From assembly GCF_030269765.1 (NCBI RefSeq), contig NZ_BSTX01000001.1:848106-912105 (forward strand): a DNA stretch of 64,000 nt, given 5' to 3'. A program made the translations under genes and the position numbers. The stretch's first letter is position 1; each line of letters opens with the position of its first letter. The DNA comes from Actinorhabdospora filicis (GTDB lineage Bacteria; Actinomycetota; Actinomycetes; Mycobacteriales; Micromonosporaceae). Under the pieces are notes generated by a model. It was not told where the DNA came from and ran no database searches. It saw nothing but the letters and a program-made list of their open reading frames with translations. This document shows, piece by piece, positions 32,789-41,123 of this stretch.

Positions 32789-33651
32789 CACGCCTCCGAG
32801 GGGGTCGTGGACCTGCGGGCCCGGCGCCACACGGCGAGCGCCGCGAGGGTCAGCAGCACCAGGGCGAGGTTCATGGTGGCCCCGAAGGGCACCCAGCGGC
32901 CCGCGCGCCACAGTGGATCGTCGAGGTGGCCGTCGGTGAGGTCGTCGGAGACGGTCGCGAACACGAACGCGGTGTTCAGCATGAGCAGGCCCACGCCGGC
33001 GCGGACGAGCCCGGCGCCACCGCCGTGGCGCGCCCGAAACCGGTCGAGGGCGCGGATCGCCATCACCGCGCCCAGGCCGCCCAGCAGCGCGCCACCGAGC
33101 AGGAACCACGGGTAGGAGGCGGACTGGACGCGGGAGACGGAGAGGCTGGGGGTGTACACCTCGTACGCGTTGAATTCCACGAGCAGGGTGTCCTTGCGGC
33201 ACTCGATGGTGTGATCCGAGGTGCGGGTGACCTTCCAGCCGTCGGCGGCGAACCGCGCGGCCACGTCCTCGCGGCGCGACGCGTTGGCCTCGGCGGTCTC
33301 CGGGGCGTCGACGTAAGGCTCCACGTACTCGGCCGGTGGCCCCCATACGACGTGCACGCGACGGTCCTGGGTGTCATCGCCGACGAGCACCTGGGCCCAG
33401 CCGGGGAGGCCGCCGAAGTCCTCGTGCTCGCGCTGGCTCGCCCGGTCTTCCACCGAGCCGGACTCCGCCGACAGCCTGAAGTCGCGCGCGCCCCAGGTGA
33501 ACTCGGCCAGGGCGGCGATCTCCTCGTTCGACGGCAGCGGCTCGTCGGTCCCGGCGACGCGGGACCCGGCCATCGCGCCGAGCGCGAGTCCGGCTAAAGC
33601 GGCCAGGACGAGCAGGACCCGCATCGGGCGCGGGGGATCGATCTCGAACAA
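32788..33651 (-). CDS. Membrane protein of unknown family, paralogue B
   Basis: A 287-residue protein. TTG 33651 is preferred because GGGAGG lies 6 bases upstream; ATG 33624 would give a shorter form. The domain plan is the same as paralogue A: N-terminal helix, soluble domain with REHEDFGGLPGWAQVLVGDD, then three C-terminal helices. The two genes are coupled (TGATG) and so expressed together, probably as a heteromeric membrane pair. Sequence identity looks well under half, so the duplication is old. Function unknown. Confidence 0.7.
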   Translation of the reverse strand: MFEIDPPRPMRVLLVLAALAGLALGAMAGSRVAGTDEPLPSNEEIAALAEFTWGARDFRLSAESGSVEDRASQREHEDFGGLPGWAQVLVGDDTQDRRVHVVWGPPAEYVEPYVDAPETAEANASRREDVAARFAADGWKVTRTSDHTIECRKDTLLVEFNAYEVYTPSLSVSRVQSASYPWFLLGGALLGGLGAVMAIRALDRFRARHGGGAGLVRAGVGLLMLNTAFVFATVSDDLTDGHLDDPLWRAGRWVPFGATMNLALVLLTLAALAVWRRARRSTTPSEA

Positions 33652-33680
33652 GGTGGACCTCCCGGAGGTGTGCCGTAACC

Positions 33681-34748
33681 CTACATAGGGTCGACCCATC
33701 GGTCCACAGTGGATAAGGGCACCAGCACCGCCCGGCCCGGCACGCGCCCGGCCTCCAGCAGCTCCAGGACCTTCCGGGCGTCCTCAAGCGGGTGCCGCTC
33801 GACGGTGACCTTCAGCCCGCCCCGCTGGGTCAGCCGCAGCAGGTCGTGCAGGTCGGCGCGGGTCCCGCCGTACGGTTTGACGACCGAGGCGCCCCACGGC
33901 AGGCCGCGCGGCGGGCCGTCGGCGGCGAAGTCCAGCCGCCCGGCAGCCAGTCCGACGACCACGATCCGGCCGAAGGGCGCGATGACCTCGGCGGCCAGCG
34001 ACAGCGTCGGCCCGGCGCCCACGAAGTCGAAGACGGCCTCGGCGCCGCGTCCCCGGGTGAGTTCGAGGACGGCCGCGGCGGCCTCCTCGTCGGAGGTGAT
34101 GACCTCCTCGGCGCCCAGTTGCCGGGCGTGCTCCAGCTTCGCCGGGTCGAGGTCGACGGCGATGACGCGCGCGCCGGTCGTGGCCGCCAGGATCTGCACG
34201 CCCAGGTGCCCCAGGCCACCGACGCCGATGACCACCGCGGTGGACGACGCGCCCAGGTGCTCGCGCGCCAGGTTCACCGCGTGCCACGGGGTCAGCGCGG
34301 CGTCGGTGAGCGGCGCGGCGTCGATGGGATCGAGCAGGTCGCCGAGCGCGACCAGGAACCGCGCCGGGAACACCACGTACTCGGCCATGCAGCCCTGGAA
34401 ACCCAGCCCCGGACCGGGCGTGATGCCGCGCCCGTAGCGCTCGCAGTAGTTCTCGTAGCCCGCCGCGCACGTCCGGCACTGCCCGCAGCCCCAGCACAGG
34501 TAGCCCAGCACGGGCGTTCCGATGTCCCAGCCCTGCACGCCCTGCCCGAGTTCGGCGACGTGCCCGGAGATCTCGTGGCCGATGGTCATCGGCAGCGGTC
34601 GCCAGGCCGGCGCGTGCAGGATGTGCAGGTCCGAATGGCAGACGCCCGCCCCGGCCACCTTGACGAGGACCTCGCCGGGGCCGGGGCTCGGGACGTCGAC
34701 GTCGCGCAGCTCGGCCACGCCGGGTTCGATCAGCTGGAACGCCCTCAT
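33681..34748 (-). CDS. Zinc-dependent alcohol dehydrogenase (MDR family)
   Basis: A 355-residue enzyme. ATG 34748 has GGAGG upstream. Catalytic zinc ligands are in GAGVCHSDLH (Cys37) and GHEISGH. Structural zinc cysteines are CWGCGQCRTC and NYC. The NAD-binding motif is VIGVGGLGHLG, followed by an acidic residue in VIAVDLD, which favours NAD over NADP. It oxidises an alcohol or reduces an aldehyde in the cytosol. Not obviously co-transcribed with the sulfur genes to its right. Confidence 0.93.
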   Translation of the reverse strand: MRAFQLIEPGVAELRDVDVPSPGPGEVLVKVAGAGVCHSDLHILHAPAWRPLPMTIGHEISGHVAELGQGVQGWDIGTPVLGYLCWGCGQCRTCAAGYENYCERYGRGITPGPGLGFQGCMAEYVVFPARFLVALGDLLDPIDAAPLTDAALTPWHAVNLAREHLGASSTAVVIGVGGLGHLGVQILAATTGARVIAVDLDPAKLEHARQLGAEEVITSDEEAAAAVLELTRGRGAEAVFDFVGAGPTLSLAAEVIAPFGRIVVVGLAAGRLDFAADGPPRGLPWGASVVKPYGGTRADLHDLLRLTQRGGLKVTVERHPLEDARKVLELLEAGRVPGRAVLVPLSTVDRWVDPM

Positions 34749-34828
34749 GCGGTACCACCTCCAAGCTGTTCTTACCGCAGCGGAGGCGGAGGTGAGATCA
34801 ATTCGGCTTGATCGGCGGCCCTACGGCC

Positions 34829-35266
34829 TCACCGCGCCGGATGAGGCGGCGGGGTCGTCGCGGCCTGATCCACGGTGGGCCGCACGTCGTCGTGCGTGGG
34901 CAGTCCCGCCGCGCGCCACGCGACGTAACCGCCGTCCAGGTCGGTGGCCTCGGTCAGGCCCAGGTCCTGGAGCGCGGCGGCGGCCAGGGACGAGGTGTAG
35001 CCCTCCTGGCAGTAGACGATCACGCGCAGCCCGAAATCGGCCTCCGGCAGGCGCGAGTCGGCGCGCGGGTCCAGCCGCCACTCCAGGACATTGCGCTCGA
35101 TGACCAGCGCGCCGGGAATGCCGCCGTGCTCGGCGCGCTGCGCCACCGGGCGGATGTCGACCAGCAGCGCACCGGAGCGGTGCGCGGCGGCCGACTCGTG
35201 CGGGCCGAGGCGGCGCAGGCGCGTGCGGGCTTCGGCGAGGATGGCGTCGATCGAGCGTCCGGTCAC
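34829..35266 (-). CDS. Rhodanese-domain sulfurtransferase
   Basis: A 145-residue single-domain rhodanese. GTG 35266 overlaps the cysteine dioxygenase stop (GTGA), so the two are coupled. Landmarks: ALLVDIRPVAQRAEHGGIPG, then the active-site loop VIVYCQEGYTSS with catalytic Cys86, then ATDLDGGYVAWRAAGLP. It carries persulfide sulfur, probably moving or removing sulfane sulfur made during cysteine or thiol breakdown by the partner dioxygenase. Confidence 0.92.
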   Translation of the reverse strand: MTGRSIDAILAEARTRLRRLGPHESAAAHRSGALLVDIRPVAQRAEHGGIPGALVIERNVLEWRLDPRADSRLPEADFGLRVIVYCQEGYTSSLAAAALQDLGLTEATDLDGGYVAWRAAGLPTHDDVRPTVDQAATTPPPHPAR

Positions 35267-35715
35267 CACGAGACTCCTTCTACGTCGGCGCCAAGCGCCA
35301 TCAATCGTCCACCCGCCACGTCGTAGCGGTTCATCACGGTCAGGCGCGGCTCGTAGACGTGCACACTGACCGCCGGGACCGTGCCGGTGTTGCGGATGCG
35401 GTGGACGTGCCTGGGGCCGAACCGGCGCGCCGAGCCCCGCGCGTAGTCGCGCCCGGTCAGCACCACGCCGTCCCGGTCGGCGACCACGATCTCCTCGTTC
35501 AGCACGCCCTCCGCGACCAGGAACACCCCGCCGGAGCCGCCGTGGTCGTGCAGTTCGGTCTCCTGCCCCGGCAGCCAGGTCAGCAGCCACACCTCGTGAT
35601 CGGGTTCGGCCGCGAGTCTGCTGAACCAGCGCCGCTCGGCGTCGAACCGGGGCTCGATGGGACCCGCCGCGTACTCCCGGGCGAGGTCGGCGAGATCGAG
35701 CAGGGTGCGGGTCAT
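35263..35715 (-). CDS. Cysteine dioxygenase-type thiol dioxygenase
   Basis: A 150-residue cupin. ATG 35715 has GGAG upstream. The iron ligands lie in ETELHDHGGSGG (His56, His58) and PRHVHRIRNTG (His103 or His105). The rest of the cupin barrel (FLVAEGVLNEEIVV, TVPAVSVHVYEPRL) fits bacterial cysteine or 3-mercaptopropionate dioxygenases. It oxidises a thiol to its sulfinate. It is coupled to a rhodanese gene and preceded by a strong operator-like repeat (35771-35787), with an Rrf2-type regulator nearby. Confidence 0.9.
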   Translation of the reverse strand: MTRTLLDLADLAREYAAGPIEPRFDAERRWFSRLAAEPDHEVWLLTWLPGQETELHDHGGSGGVFLVAEGVLNEEIVVADRDGVVLTGRDYARGSARRFGPRHVHRIRNTGTVPAVSVHVYEPRLTVMNRYDVAGGRLMALGADVEGVSW

Positions 35716-35770
35716 CGGGTTCTCCGTTCGGTAACGCGCCGGAAAAGGGCTGGTCAGAGCACTTACCAAT

Positions 35771-35787
35771 CCTACAAAACAAGTAGG
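35771..35787. promoter_or_regulatory. Operator/-10 of the cysteine dioxygenase-rhodanese operon
   Basis: Inverted repeat CCTAC-N7-GTAGG. On the minus strand it reads TTCCTACTT-N6-TAGGAT, where TAGGAT (35774-35769) is a good -10 element. The same layout appears at 57456 and 59355, upstream of egtA and of the OmpR-type regulator. Confidence 0.6.
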
Positions 35788-35843
35788 AATACTGGAGTTA
35801 GCGGGGTCCCCGGCGCGTCGCGGGGACCGGTTAGGGTGCGGCG

Positions 35844-36398
35844 GTGACCCCGATCGCGCGCCTGCTCGCCGCGTCCACCCCCGCCGCCGTCACCGAGGCG
35901 CGCTGGGACTGGCACGGCGTCCCCCTGCCCCTGCGCGTCGCCGCGCACCTGACCACCGCCGAACCGCCCGACGGCCTGATCACCTCCGTGCGCTGCCTGG
36001 TGGGCGTCGGGGACGCGATCGTGGTGTGCGAGACGCCCCTGGACGTCCACGTCACCCCCGGCGGGCGCCGCGAACCCGGCGAGTCGCTGGAGGACACCGC
36101 CGTGCGCGAGGTCCGCGAGGAGACCGGCTGGATCGTGACCGCCGGCGCGCTGGTCCGGCTGGGCTTCCTGCACTTCGAGCACCTGGCCCCGGTACCGGCC
36201 GATTACGCCTACCCGGCGCCCGACTTCTTCCAGGTCGTCTACTCCGCCCGGCTCCCGGCGGGGACGCCGGAGCCCACCGGCTGGACCGACACCGAGGGCT
36301 GGGAGACGCGCAGCCGCCTCGCCACGCGCGCCGAACTCGCCGGGCTCGCGCTGTCCCCGCCGCAGCTGGCGCTGGCCGAGGCGCACTTCGGGACCTGA
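35844..36398 (+). CDS. Nudix hydrolase
   Basis: A 184-residue protein. GTG 35844 follows TAGGGT by 6 bases (leaderless). It has a canonical Nudix box: GGRREPGESLEDTAVREVRE then ETGW. The family needs G-x5-E-x7-REUXEEXGU and all catalytic glutamates are present. An N-terminal 45-residue extension (RWDWHGVPLPLRVAAHL) is family-specific. Substrate unknown. It is divergent from the cysteine dioxygenase operon. Confidence 0.88.
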   Translation: MTPIARLLAASTPAAVTEARWDWHGVPLPLRVAAHLTTAEPPDGLITSVRCLVGVGDAIVVCETPLDVHVTPGGRREPGESLEDTAVREVREETGWIVTAGALVRLGFLHFEHLAPVPADYAYPAPDFFQVVYSARLPAGTPEPTGWTDTEGWETRSRLATRAELAGLALSPPQLALAEAHFGT

Positions 36399-36440
36399 CC
36401 GCGTCCACATCCGCGCCCGCGCGACGGCAGAATGTGGACC

Positions 36441-36896
36441 ATGCAGGTTTCGGCACGCGGCGACTACGCCGTCCGGGCGGCGGTGTCCCTGGCGTCCACG
36501 CACCCCACGACGGTGTCGGCGCAGTCCCTCGCCGACGGTGAGGGACTGCCGCACAAGTTCCTGGAGGCCGTGCTCGCCGACCTGCGCCGGGGCGGTGTGG
36601 TGACCAGCGTCCGGGGCGCCGACGGCGGCTACCGGCTGGCCCGCGACCCCGGGGAGATCAGCGTGGGCGCGGTCCTGCGCGCGGTCGACGGGCCCTTGGC
36701 CGGCGTGCGGGGGCAGCGTCCCGAGGAGGTCACCTACGACGGCGCCTCGGCGCACCTGCCGGACCTGTGGATCGCCGTGCGCGCCGCCGTGCGGAACGTC
36801 CTGGACGAGGTGACGCTGGCGCAGGTGGCCACCGGGCGGCTGCCCGCGCGGGTCCGGCGGCTGGTCGGCTCCGAAGGGGCCTGGGAGCCGCGCTGA
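36441..36896 (+). CDS. Rrf2-family regulator without Fe-S cysteines
   Basis: A 151-residue protein. ATG 36441 follows CAGAAT by 7 bases. Typical Rrf2 N-terminus: MQVSARGDYAVRAAVSLAST, then ADGEGLPHKFLEAVLADLRR, then VRGADGGYRLARDPGEISVG. Unlike IscR, NsrR and RirA it contains no cysteine, so it is not an Fe-S sensor; the cysteine-metabolism regulator CymR is the closest functional type. It lies between a cysteine dioxygenase operon and an SsuABC-type transporter and is a natural candidate to control sulfur genes. Targets are not proven. Confidence 0.88.
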   Translation: MQVSARGDYAVRAAVSLASTHPTTVSAQSLADGEGLPHKFLEAVLADLRRGGVVTSVRGADGGYRLARDPGEISVGAVLRAVDGPLAGVRGQRPEEVTYDGASAHLPDLWIAVRAAVRNVLDEVTLAQVATGRLPARVRRLVGSEGAWEPR

Positions 36897-37286
36897 TCAG
36901 GCGCGCAGCTCCCTGCGGCGCACGAACTTCAGCCCCGACCAGTCCTCGCCCAGCGCGGCGACCTTCACGTCGACCACCCCGAGCGGCAGGAACACCTCGC
37001 GCAGCAGGTTCTCGGTGATCTCGCTGACGTGCCCGGCGGCCCTGCGCGGCCACGCTATCCACAGGGACGCGGCGTCGGCGAGCGCGGTCACCAGGCCGGG
37101 CGCCTCGGCGCGCAGTTCGGCGGCCGCGCGGTAGAACGCCACGGTCACGTCGGCGCCGGAGGTCACCACACTCGCCCCGGGCGGCAGGTCGAGGGTGAAG
37201 CCCGCGGGCCGGTGGGGCAGGGCGACGGTGGCGCCGTCCTTGACGCCGAGCTTGCGCTCCAGCGGCGTCGGGGAGTATCCGGCCAT
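36897..37286 (-). CDS. DUF3052 family protein
   Basis: A 129-residue cytosolic protein. ATG 37286 follows TAGTCT by 6 bases (leaderless). The start MAGYSPTPLERKLGVKDGA, the central ADAASLWIAWPRRAAGHVSE and the ending DWSGLKFVRRRELRA are the signature of DUF3052, an actinobacterial family of unknown role. Its stop abuts that of the Rrf2 gene. Confidence 0.85.
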   Translation of the reverse strand: MAGYSPTPLERKLGVKDGATVALPHRPAGFTLDLPPGASVVTSGADVTVAFYRAAAELRAEAPGLVTALADAASLWIAWPRRAAGHVSEITENLLREVFLPLGVVDVKVAALGEDWSGLKFVRRRELRA

Positions 37287-37341
37287 GGGCCGAGACTAGC
37301 CGCGCTGGTGAGCCGGTGGTCCCGGCTCACCAGACCCGGTC

Positions 37342-38196
37342 TCAGGCTTGGAGCATGCCCCAGCGGCGGCGCAGGGACTTGTCGGCGACGTTGAAGATGA
37401 CGTCGACGGCGATGCCCACGCAGAGCACGATGATGATGTAGGCGAGCAGTCCGGGCGCGTCGTTGAGGTCGCGCGCGGTCTGGAGGCGGACGCCGATGGA
37501 CAGCGCGCCCGGCACGATCACCAGCAGTTCGCCGGCCATCAGGCTGCGCCAGGCGAAGGCCCAGCCCTGTTTGAGGCCGGACACGAAGGACGGCAGGGCC
37601 GCCGGGATGATCAGGTGGCGGTAGAGGGCGAACCCGCGCATCCCCAGCACGCGGCCGACGCGTTTCCAGGTCGGCGGCACGTAGTCGATGCCGGAGATCA
37701 GGCCGTTGGCGATGGCGGGCGCGGCGCCCAGGATCACCACGAAGAGGATCGCCTCCTCGCTCAGCTTGAACAGCAGGATCGCGAAGGGGAACCACACGAT
37801 CGACGGCATCGTCTGCATGCCGGTGATGAGGGAGCCGATGGCCGCCCGCAGGGGCGCGAAGCGGGCCACGGCGACCCCGATGAGCATGCCGATGACCACG
37901 GCGATGGCGAAGCCGTAGGCGGCGCGGCCCATGGTGAGGGCCACGGCGTCCCAGAACTCGCCGGTGGGGACCACGTCGACCAGTTCCTCCCACACCGTCA
38001 GGGGCGCGGGGAGCACGAAGATCGGCCGCCACTCGGCGAGCACGACGATCTGCCACACGCCGATGACGAGGGCGATGGCCAGGACCTTCGGCCAGGTCGC
38101 GCGCCACACGCGGCGGGCGGCGTCGGCGAAGCCGCTGTCGCGGGCGGGACCGAGTTCGAGGGCGTCGAGCCCGGTGACGGTGTCATGCGCGGCCAT
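37342..38196 (-). CDS. SsuC/TauC-type ABC transporter permease
   Basis: A 284-residue permease with about six membrane helices. The start overlaps the ATPase gene by 14 bases. The EAA-like loop is in RVLGMRGFALYRHLIIPAALP, and other family landmarks are MQTMPSIVWFPFAILLFKLS and LKQGWAFAWRSLMAGELLV. Third gene of a binding protein-ATPase-permease operon for sulfonate, taurine or nitrate-type substrates. The sulfur-oxidising genes nearby favour sulfonates. Confidence 0.9.
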   Translation of the reverse strand: MAAHDTVTGLDALELGPARDSGFADAARRVWRATWPKVLAIALVIGVWQIVVLAEWRPIFVLPAPLTVWEELVDVVPTGEFWDAVALTMGRAAYGFAIAVVIGMLIGVAVARFAPLRAAIGSLITGMQTMPSIVWFPFAILLFKLSEEAILFVVILGAAPAIANGLISGIDYVPPTWKRVGRVLGMRGFALYRHLIIPAALPSFVSGLKQGWAFAWRSLMAGELLVIVPGALSIGVRLQTARDLNDAPGLLAYIIIVLCVGIAVDVIFNVADKSLRRRWGMLQA

Positions 38197-38977
38197 GCCG
38201 GGACACCTCCTCTCGCAGGCGGTCGGTGATGGCCCCGGCGAGTTCGGCGACCTCGGTGGAGTCGATGCGGCGCGGGCGCGCCAGTCCGACGGGGTACTCC
38301 TCGATGACGCGCCCGGGGCGGCTGGAGAGGAGTACGACCCTGTCTCCGAGCCGTACCGCCTCTCGCACGTTGTGGGTGACGAACAGGACGGTGAGGCGCT
38401 GCTCGCGCCAGACGCGTTCGAGCTCGTCGTGGAGGATGTCGCGGGTCATGGCGTCCAGCGCGCCGAAGGGCTCGTCCATGAGCAGGACGTCGGCGTCCTG
38501 CGCGAGGGCGCGGGCCAGGGCGACGCGCTGGCGCATCCCGCCGGACAGTTCGTGTGGCCGCTTCTTGCCGAAGCCGCCGAGGCGGACGACGTCGAGCAGC
38601 TCGGCGGCGCGCTTCTTGCGCTCGGCGCGCCCGACGCCGCGCATGCGCAGGGCGATCTCGACGTTGGCGGCCACGGTCAGCCACGGGAAGAGCGCGGCCT
38701 CCTGGAACATGAGGGAGACGCGGTGGCCGCCGGTGTCGATGGTCCCGGAGGTGAGCGGGTCGAGTCCGGCGACGAGGGACAGCAGCGTGGACTTGCCGCA
38801 GCCGCTGGCCCCGAGGATGGAGACGAACGAGCCCCGGTCGACCGAGAGGGACACGTCGTCGAGGGCGAGGAGCGCGGAGGCTCCTTTTCCGTACTGTTTG
38901 GAGACGCCGTCGAGACGGACCGCCACCTCGGTGGAGGCGGCGTCCGTCCCGGCGGTCCCCTGAATTGTCAGGGTCAT
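38183..38977 (-). CDS. SsuB/TauB-type ABC transporter ATPase
   Basis: A 264-residue ATPase. ATG 38977 overlaps the binding-protein stop (ATGA). Walker A GASGCGKST, Q-loop LMFQEAALFPWLTV, signature ELSGGMRQRVALARA, Walker B DVLLMDEPFGALDA and H-loop FVTHNV are all intact. The DEPFGALD form is typical of SsuB/TauB/NrtD. Confidence 0.93.
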   Translation of the reverse strand: MTLTIQGTAGTDAASTEVAVRLDGVSKQYGKGASALLALDDVSLSVDRGSFVSILGASGCGKSTLLSLVAGLDPLTSGTIDTGGHRVSLMFQEAALFPWLTVAANVEIALRMRGVGRAERKKRAAELLDVVRLGGFGKKRPHELSGGMRQRVALARALAQDADVLLMDEPFGALDAMTRDILHDELERVWREQRLTVLFVTHNVREAVRLGDRVVLLSSRPGRVIEEYPVGLARPRRIDSTEVAELAGAITDRLREEVSRHGRA

Positions 38978-40044
38978 GGCGCGAGGGCTCCCACGTTGAT
39001 CTCGGGTTTGCCCGCCGCCTTGAGGCGCTCGTTCAGCAGGTCGATGGCGTAGATGCCCTTGAGGTCGACGGGGTCGAGCAGGCCGACGTCCTGGGCGTGC
39101 TGCGCCGAAGTGGCGAGCGAGGTGGCGACGGGGTCGACGGTGAAGGTGAGGTTCTGCCAGGCGGCGGCGATGACGGCGTCGTCGGGCTTCTTGCCGGACA
39201 GGGCTTCGAGCTGCGCGGAGGCGGCCTTCTGCGCCTCGGCGGGGTTGTTGACGGTGTAGTCGACGGCGGCGATGTGACCGTCGAGGAGCTTCTTGACGGT
39301 CTCGGGGTACTTCTCCAGGAACTCGGCCCGGACGATGAGGTGGGTGGTGACGAACTGGCCGCCGGGCCACAGGTCCTTCTCGTTGACCAGGACCTTGCCC
39401 TTGTTCTTCAGCACGAGGGTGGAGAGGTAGGGCTCGGGCACCCACGCGCCGTCGATGTTGCCGGAGGCGAAGGCGGTGACGGCGTCGGCGTTGGCGGTGG
39501 GCTGGATGGAGACGTCGCCGCCGCCCTGGGTGTCGGCGGTGAGGCCGTTGGCCTTGAGCCAGGCGCGCAGGGCGACGTCCTGGGTGTTGCCGAGCTGGGG
39601 GGTGGCGAGCTTCTTGCCCTTGAGGTCGGCGGGGGTGTTGATGCCTTCGCGGACGACGAGCCCGGCGCCACCGGAGGTGGATCCGGCGATGATGCGCAGG
39701 GCGGTGCCCTTCGACTTCGACCAGCCGTTGATGGCGGGGTTCGGGCCGATGAAGGTGGCGTCGATGGCGCCGGAGAAGAGGGCCTCGATCGCGGCGGGTC
39801 CCGCGTTGAAGGTGAGGGTCTCCAGCTTGGTGTTCGCGCCGAGCTTCTCGGCGAAGATCCCGTTCTTCACGCCGACCAGGGCGGGCGCGTGCGTGATGTT
39901 CGGGAAGTAGCCGAGTTTGAGGGTGGCGGCCTCGCCGCCTGCGCCGCTCCCGGCGTCGTCGCTCCCACCGCAGGCGGTGAGGGCCACCGCCGCGAGGAGG
40001 ACGGAGGCGATCACCGCGCCGAGACGGTATCTGCGCGAGCTCAT
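38974..40044 (-). CDS. Sulfonate/nitrate/taurine-type ABC substrate-binding lipoprotein
   Basis: A 356-residue lipoprotein. Lipobox LTAC (Cys25). The mature domain begins TLKLGYFPNITHAPALVGVK, the hallmark of SsuA/NrtA-like binding proteins, with FIGPNPAINGW and GAWVPEPYLSTLV later. It captures an oxyanion-type substrate outside the membrane for the downstream ATPase and permease. First gene of the ssu-like operon. A -35 TTGACG with -10 TAGCCT lies about 50-80 bp upstream, but no clear operator was seen. Confidence 0.92.
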   Translation of the reverse strand: MSSRRYRLGAVIASVLLAAVALTACGGSDDAGSGAGGEAATLKLGYFPNITHAPALVGVKNGIFAEKLGANTKLETLTFNAGPAAIEALFSGAIDATFIGPNPAINGWSKSKGTALRIIAGSTSGGAGLVVREGINTPADLKGKKLATPQLGNTQDVALRAWLKANGLTADTQGGGDVSIQPTANADAVTAFASGNIDGAWVPEPYLSTLVLKNKGKVLVNEKDLWPGGQFVTTHLIVRAEFLEKYPETVKKLLDGHIAAVDYTVNNPAEAQKAASAQLEALSGKKPDDAVIAAAWQNLTFTVDPVATSLATSAQHAQDVGLLDPVDLKGIYAIDLLNERLKAAGKPEINVGALAP

Positions 40045-40247
40045 CGAGATCTCACTCTCTGGTATTGTCTAGTACTCCGGTGGGATATATCAAGCAAGGC
40101 TAGATAGCGACGGCGGCGCACGTCAACCGGTGAATGACACGTCACCGAAGGTCTGTCCGAACGGCCGAGGTGGGAAGATCCGCGATCATGGGGTCACCCC
40201 GTGCTCCAATGGAGTCGGCAACTCACCCTCGCCCTGGGACGGCCCCC

Positions 40248-41123
40248 ATGAACCGCCGACAGTGGACGGTCGTCGCCGTGGTCGCGACCGTCATCGCCAT
40301 CTCCCTGGCCGGGCTCATCTACCTGGTCGCGCGCGGCCGCCCCACCGAGCCCGCCGCGCAGGCGCCGACCTCGACGGGGTCCGGTACCGCGCCACCGGTG
40401 ACCGCCTCGCCCTCGCCCACCGCGTCCCCGTCGCCCTCGCCGTCACCGTCGGCCTCACCGGGCTCGTCCAGGCCACCGGCCGCGCCGTTCCCGCCCGCCC
40501 TGGCCGGGCAGGACCTCACCGTCCTGCCGACCACCGATAAAAAGGTCGCGCTCACCTTCGACGGCGGCGCGGGCGCGCAGGGCCTCGACCCGATCCTGCG
40601 GACCCTGGCCGACGAGGGCATCCACGCCACGTTCTTCCTGACCGGCGAGTTCGCCCGCGCCAACCCCGACGCGGTCCGGCGCATCGTCCTGGCCGGGCAC
40701 ACCCTCGGGCAGCACTCGATGACCCACCCGCACTTCACGCAGCTGTCCGACGAGCAGATCCGCGCCGAGCTGGCCTCGGCCGAACGCGCCATCGGCGCCG
40801 CCGGAGGCGACCCGCACCCGTGGTTCCGCTTCCCCTACGGCGACCGGGACGACCGGTGCGTGCACCTGGTCAACACCGCCGGGTACGTGCCGGTGCGCTG
40901 GACGGTCGACTCCCTGGGCTGGAAGGGCACCTCCGGCGGCGTCACCGAGGACGCCATCCGCAAGCGCGTCATGGACGCGCTGCGGCCCGGCGAGATCGTG
41001 CTGATGCACCTGGGCGCCAACCCCGACGACGGCTCGACCCTGGACGCCACGGCGCTGCCCCGCGTCATCGAGGCGCTCAAGAAGGCGGGCTACGGCTTCA
41101 CCACACCCGACGCGTACCTCTAA
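40248..41123 (+). CDS. Membrane-anchored polysaccharide deacetylase (NodB family)
   Basis: A 291-residue protein. ATG 40248 puts the membrane anchor (residues 5-25) near the N-terminus; an in-frame ATG at 40188 is possible. A Ser/Pro-rich linker (about 40-75) leads to the NodB domain: KVALTFDGGAGAQGLDPIL with the catalytic Asp, QHSMTHPHFTQLS with the metal histidines, RFPYGDRDDR, and the C-terminal EIVLMHLGANPDDGSTLDA. It should deacetylate peptidoglycan or another N-acetylated glycan outside the membrane. Its stop overlaps the convergent GntR stop by 3 bases. Confidence 0.9.
   Translation: MNRRQWTVVAVVATVIAISLAGLIYLVARGRPTEPAAQAPTSTGSGTAPPVTASPSPTASPSPSPSPSASPGSSRPPAAPFPPALAGQDLTVLPTTDKKVALTFDGGAGAQGLDPILRTLADEGIHATFFLTGEFARANPDAVRRIVLAGHTLGQHSMTHPHFTQLSDEQIRAELASAERAIGAAGGDPHPWFRFPYGDRDDRCVHLVNTAGYVPVRWTVDSLGWKGTSGGVTEDAIRKRVMDALRPGEIVLMHLGANPDDGSTLDATALPRVIEALKKAGYGFTTPDAYL

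Noticed and set aside
40041..40121. 26-codon upstream frame ending on the binding-protein start (ATGA)
   Set aside because: A better promoter (TTGACG with TAGCCT) would start transcription inside it, and it has no Cys run as sulfur leaders do.
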